A stretch of 64,000 nucleotides of DNA from Sulfurospirillum sp036802865. GTDB taxonomy: Bacteria > Campylobacterota > Campylobacteria > Campylobacterales > Sulfurospirillaceae. The position numbers were made by a program, and so were the translations under genes. Every line of letters begins with the position of its first letter. The first letter of the stretch is position 1. Below are positions 61,306 through 64,000 of this stretch, piece by piece. Location of the stretch: assembly GCF_036802865.1 (NCBI RefSeq), contig NZ_DAIRVK010000001.1:1-64000 (forward strand). The letters run 5' to 3'. A model generated the notes under the pieces. That model was not told where the DNA came from. It saw only the letters and a program-made list of their open reading frames with translations, and searched no databases.

Positions 61306-61344
61306 AACGCAATTTTGTTCTATTGTTACGTTCAAAATTGCGTT
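61306..61344. promoter_or_regulatory. 12-bp inverted repeat upstream of the AraC gene
   Basis: AACGCAATTTTG and CAAAATTGCGTT are perfect arms 15 nt apart, placed just before the AraC start. The TATACT at 61344-61349 touches the right arm. It may be an operator for the AraC protein or a terminator for the lipoprotein genes; a T-run is missing, which favours the operator. Confidence 0.5.
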
Positions 61345-61355
61345 ATACTAAAACC

Positions 61356-62156
61356 ATGAAACCCTCACTTCTAAACGATACTATTTTTGAGAATATCACC
61401 AATTCCAATGGTCAATTCACCAACCATTTTCATAACACCTACACCATTGGACTCACGCATGATGGTATGTTCAAGTCCATCCACGAACATAAAGCAACCC
61501 TCGCTTACCAATACTCCACACGTGTGATTAATCCTGGTGAAGTGCATTGTGGAGATTCGCACGCATGGCAATACACTAACTTTTACCCTAGCGTTGAACT
61601 CTTAAGCAGTCTTTATGAGCAGATGTATGGTGAGAAGAAGATGCCGATTTTTGAAAAACACATCATCCAAGACGAGGTCTTATATAAGCTTTTGGTCTCT
61701 TTTTTTCGCAGTGTTTATGCGCATGAAGCAACAATGCTTTGCGAGTCTAAACTCATCGATGCTCTTTCGTACTTGATCACGCACTACACGCGTTTAGCGA
61801 CACCCTACCCTTTGACATGTAAAGCAAAAAATACCATGTCGATGGTGGTTGAGTATATCCATGAACATCTAGAGAGTGAGATTTCACTGGACGATCTCTC
61901 CGAAGCAGCGATGGTGAGCAAGTACCATTTTTTAAGGCTTTTTAAGGATTACATGGGTTTGACACCTCATCAATACATTATTGCAGAGCGTATTCATAAA
62001 GCCAAAGAGCTTGTTTTAGAGGGTGCGCCTTTAAGTCTTGCAGGACTTCATGCAGGCTTTAGCGATCAGTCGCATTTTATCCGCTCTTTTCGAAAAATTT
62101 ACGGCTATTCTCCCAAAACACTGCTTCAAAAAAGCAATTTTATTCTATATAAATAA
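61356..62156 (+). CDS. AraC-family transcription regulator
   Basis: The 266-residue regulator has an N-terminal cupin-like sensing domain (about 1-150, containing NHFHNTYTIGL and NPGEVHCGDSH) and a C-terminal double helix-turn-helix (about 165-265, DDLSEAAMVSKYHFLRLFK and AGFSDQSHFIRSFRKIYGYSPK). A longer frame begins at TTG 61323; the ATG used here is preferred. It is followed after 36 bases by a DMT exporter, its likely target. Confidence 0.93.
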   Translation: MKPSLLNDTIFENITNSNGQFTNHFHNTYTIGLTHDGMFKSIHEHKATLAYQYSTRVINPGEVHCGDSHAWQYTNFYPSVELLSSLYEQMYGEKKMPIFEKHIIQDEVLYKLLVSFFRSVYAHEATMLCESKLIDALSYLITHYTRLATPYPLTCKAKNTMSMVVEYIHEHLESEISLDDLSEAAMVSKYHFLRLFKDYMGLTPHQYIIAERIHKAKELVLEGAPLSLAGLHAGFSDQSHFIRSFRKIYGYSPKTLLQKSNFILYK

Positions 62157-62192
62157 TCGTAAAAAGAGTAAAATTCGCGCCAAGGAGTTACC

Positions 62193-63092
62193 ATGGTCAA
62201 TAAAAATCTTTTTTTCTTCCTACTCTTCCTCGCGATGGTCGCATGGGGTGGTTCGTGGGTCAATGTGAAAGTTATAGGGCATTACATTAGTGCATTTGAG
62301 ATGATCTTTTTACGTTTTGGCATTACGGCGATTACGATGGTTCCCATCATCATATGGCTTAAACACTCGTTCAAGATAGACCTAAAAAGTTTTGGCTTGG
62401 TAGTACTTGTTGCTGTCGCATTGATTTTTTACAATAAATATTATTATCTTGGTACGAAGTTTGGCACTGCTTCGCTCGGTGGGGCGATGGTAACGACGAT
62501 GATTCCTATATTGACCTTTATTTTACTCGCACTGATGGGGGCAAAAAAAGTGAGCTCCAAAGATATGTTTGCACTTGGTCTGGGCGCCGTGGGTGTTTTG
62601 ACGATGCTTCATATTTGGACGTTTGATCTAGCCCATATCTTAGTCATTCAGAATCTTTACTTTTTATTGGCAGCTGTTTTTTGGGCAGTTTTGACGATTA
62701 TTAGCTCCAAATCAACGAAGATTTCACCGATTGTTTTTACGTTTTATATGTATATTGTCACGGTTGTGTTGGATTGGGCTTTATTTGTGGATGTGAAGGC
62801 TATACCTTTTGAGTCGTTTGATAGTATCTTTTGGATTAATACATTTTTGATTTCCTTGGCTGCCTCCACCTTTTCCAATACAATCTATTTTTTAGGAATT
62901 GAAAAATTAGGTGCAGCCGAAGTGAGTTCGTTCGTTTTTCTAGTGCCATTTTCGGCGATCATACTCAGTGCCATATTTTTGGATGAAAAAGTAGATCTTT
63001 TCATCATCATAGGCACACTTTTAACGCTTTATGCGGTGAAAATACTCAATAATATTACAATTTTAAAGCGACGCCGAAAAAGCGTTGAATAG
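62193..63092 (+). CDS. EamA-family drug/metabolite transporter
   Basis: The 299-residue protein has ten membrane helices in two EamA repeats (about 5-145 and 150-290), with the GGSWVNVKVIGHYISAFE start and GTASLGGAMVTTMIPILTFIL in the first repeat. The substrate is unknown; amino acids or drugs are usual for exporters of this kind. AAGGAG precedes the ATG. The 3' end overlaps the convergent esterase gene by 38 bases. Confidence 0.88.
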   Translation: MVNKNLFFFLLFLAMVAWGGSWVNVKVIGHYISAFEMIFLRFGITAITMVPIIIWLKHSFKIDLKSFGLVVLVAVALIFYNKYYYLGTKFGTASLGGAMVTTMIPILTFILLALMGAKKVSSKDMFALGLGAVGVLTMLHIWTFDLAHILVIQNLYFLLAAVFWAVLTIISSKSTKISPIVFTFYMYIVTVVLDWALFVDVKAIPFESFDSIFWINTFLISLAASTFSNTIYFLGIEKLGAAEVSSFVFLVPFSAIILSAIFLDEKVDLFIIIGTLLTLYAVKILNNITILKRRRKSVE

Positions 63093-63627
63093 TCTCAAAG
63101 TGGCGGTCAAGCCCTTCAAAGCTGTGATTGCCACCCTCTTCTACGACCATCTTTGCACCCTCTAAAAAATCAAGCGCCTCTTCGTAGTCAAGGACTTCAT
63201 CGCCTTTTTGTAAAAGCAGCAAAATATTTTCAAGGTTGGGTTCTTCAATCTCATAGCTTTCAAGCATTTCCAGATGTGATGCATTCCATTCGTATGCAGA
63301 GTTGTCATAGTAATTCACCCCATGTCCGAGTGCTCTTTGGAGTGTTTCAGACGCATTGACTGCTGGGTTTATTAGCACGGCTTTGAGGTTGTATTTATCA
63401 CTAAGATAAAGTGAATAATAGCCACCAAGTGATGAACCCATGAGGTATACAGGCTCATTGTCCTGATAAGATTCGATAAGCTCACTAAGTGTTTTAATCG
63501 CAAGATCGGGAATTGTAGGCAAAGATGGTGCAATAAAGCGAATTTTATTTTCTTGGCAATAAGCACGAAGCATTTTTGCTTTGCTTGCCTCTCCACTAGA
63601 GCCAAATCCGTGAATGTAGATAATCAT
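63055..63627 (-). CDS. YqiA/YcfP-like alpha/beta-hydrolase esterase
   Basis: The 190-residue protein is of the UPF0227/YqiA type. The nucleophile elbow is GSSLGGYYS (catalytic Ser about 69), with IYIHGFGSSGEASK at the start, catalytic Asp in GDEVLDYEEA and the final GGNHSFEGLDRH carrying the His. It probably hydrolyses short acyl esters; the natural substrate is unknown. Confidence 0.87.
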   Translation of the reverse strand: MIIYIHGFGSSGEASKAKMLRAYCQENKIRFIAPSLPTIPDLAIKTLSELIESYQDNEPVYLMGSSLGGYYSLYLSDKYNLKAVLINPAVNASETLQRALGHGVNYYDNSAYEWNASHLEMLESYEIEEPNLENILLLLQKGDEVLDYEEALDFLEGAKMVVEEGGNHSFEGLDRHFETIQRFFGVALKL

Positions 63628-63680
63628 GGTTAACCTTTATGTAACAAATAAAGGTGAGTATAGCAAAAGTTTCGTTAGGC

Positions 63681-63686
63681 TATAAT
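63681..63686 (+). promoter_or_regulatory. Candidate -10 box for the last gene
   Basis: TATAAT lies 26 nt before the ATG of the small terminal gene, preceded by GTTAGGC. No -35 was recognised. Confidence 0.5.
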
Positions 63687-63711
63687 ACGCGCAATAACTA
63701 AAAGGGTCTAC

Positions 63712-63996
63712 ATGAAATTACAAGAATTGGAAGCTAGAAAAATTATCCAGATGGTGATGGGTGATAAGCGGGTATTAACCAAAAGCGATGAAGAATTGGC
63801 ACTGCTTTTAAAGAAAAGATTGACTAAAAAAGAGTGTGAAGTTCTCAATACTGAGGCATGTGGAAACAATAAAGAAACAGCGATGATCGAACTCAAAATT
63901 GATGCGGTACGTTATGAAGCGCTCAAAGCAAGTGCGACTAAAAAGATCAAAAACGAGTCTGTGCATGGAGACTTTTTCTATACCAAAGGTGAATAA
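63712..63996 (+). CDS. Small protein with possible sigma/LuxR-like helix-turn-helix
   Basis: The 94-residue protein is complete at the window edge. Residues about 35-85 (LTKKECEVLNTEACGNNKETAMIE ... RYEALKASATKKI) have the spacing of a sigma-70 region 4/LuxR-type helix-turn-helix, though weakly. A DNA- or RNA-binding role is possible but not shown. It has its own promoter. Confidence 0.65.
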   Translation: MKLQELEARKIIQMVMGDKRVLTKSDEELALLLKKRLTKKECEVLNTEACGNNKETAMIELKIDAVRYEALKASATKKIKNESVHGDFFYTKGE

Positions 63997-64000
63997 CGAT

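Overview
The window is a chromosomal segment, carrying the replication origin, of a free-living, flagellated, sulfur-respiring member of the Campylobacterota. Sulfurospirillum is the best guess. The reasons are a polysulfide/thiosulfate-type molybdoenzyme operon, the secG-frr-pyrE and fliK-flgD-flgE gene orders known from Campylobacter relatives, ThyX instead of ThyA, sigma-54 hook promoters, and moderately AT-rich DNA with little space between genes. I see no prophage, insertion sequence or CRISPR array. The species assignment is inference.

Layout. 1-7.7 kb: a Bax-inhibitor-like membrane protein, a triple-rhodanese lipoprotein, psrABC, and a BioC-like methyltransferase. 7.8-17.4 kb: a second-messenger island holding a secreted FecR protein with a TbpB-like C-terminal barrel, a Slam/type XI-like outer-membrane translocon, a CHASE2 adenylate cyclase, and an MBL-GAF-HD-GYP protein. 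A cyclic-nucleotide-binding protein and an unknown helical protein converge on it. 17.5-24.1 kb: housekeeping genes (secG, a deacetylase, frr, pyrE, RDD, MFS, a FliL-like gene, typA). 24.2-31.4 kb: the sigma-54-driven hook genes fliK, flgD and two flgE paralogues. 31.4-37.7 kb: thyX, ruvC, oriC, dnaA, dnaN and gyrB. 37.7-43.9 kb: a degenerate GGDEF-EAL protein, queF, an HD hydrolase, the 4.5S SRP RNA gene, ung, mutY and an MFS drug exporter. 44-47.8 kb: a dicarboxylate/tartrate operon with a GntR regulator. 48-54.7 kb: lipoproteins, tRNA-Ser, a CZB chemoreceptor, an AspT-like transporter, and a TetR-controlled hydrolase/AhpD pair. 54.8-56.4 kb: an AT-rich pair of unknown genes. 56.4-64 kb: a methyltransferase, the AmmeMemoRadiSam triad, small lipoproteins, AraC, a DMT transporter and an esterase.

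How the genes work together. The psr operon and its rhodanese neighbour fit periplasmic sulfur respiration. The 7.8-16.6 kb island has every part of a cAMP circuit (surface input, cyclase, probable phosphodiesterase, receptor) joined to a probable protein-secretion pair. This is the strongest candidate for an under-described system. A second candidate is a family of structured 75-90 bp repeats. Each has three hairpins that vary in a compensatory way around a conserved linker, and four of the five copies end about 23-27 nt before a start codon (fliK, gyrB, ung, tetR). A third is the AT-rich two-gene cassette at 54.8-56.4 kb. Several start codons were moved from the longest frame on the basis of ribosome-binding sites (dnaA, ung, the AhpD-like gene, the amrB-like gene, a small lipoprotein).
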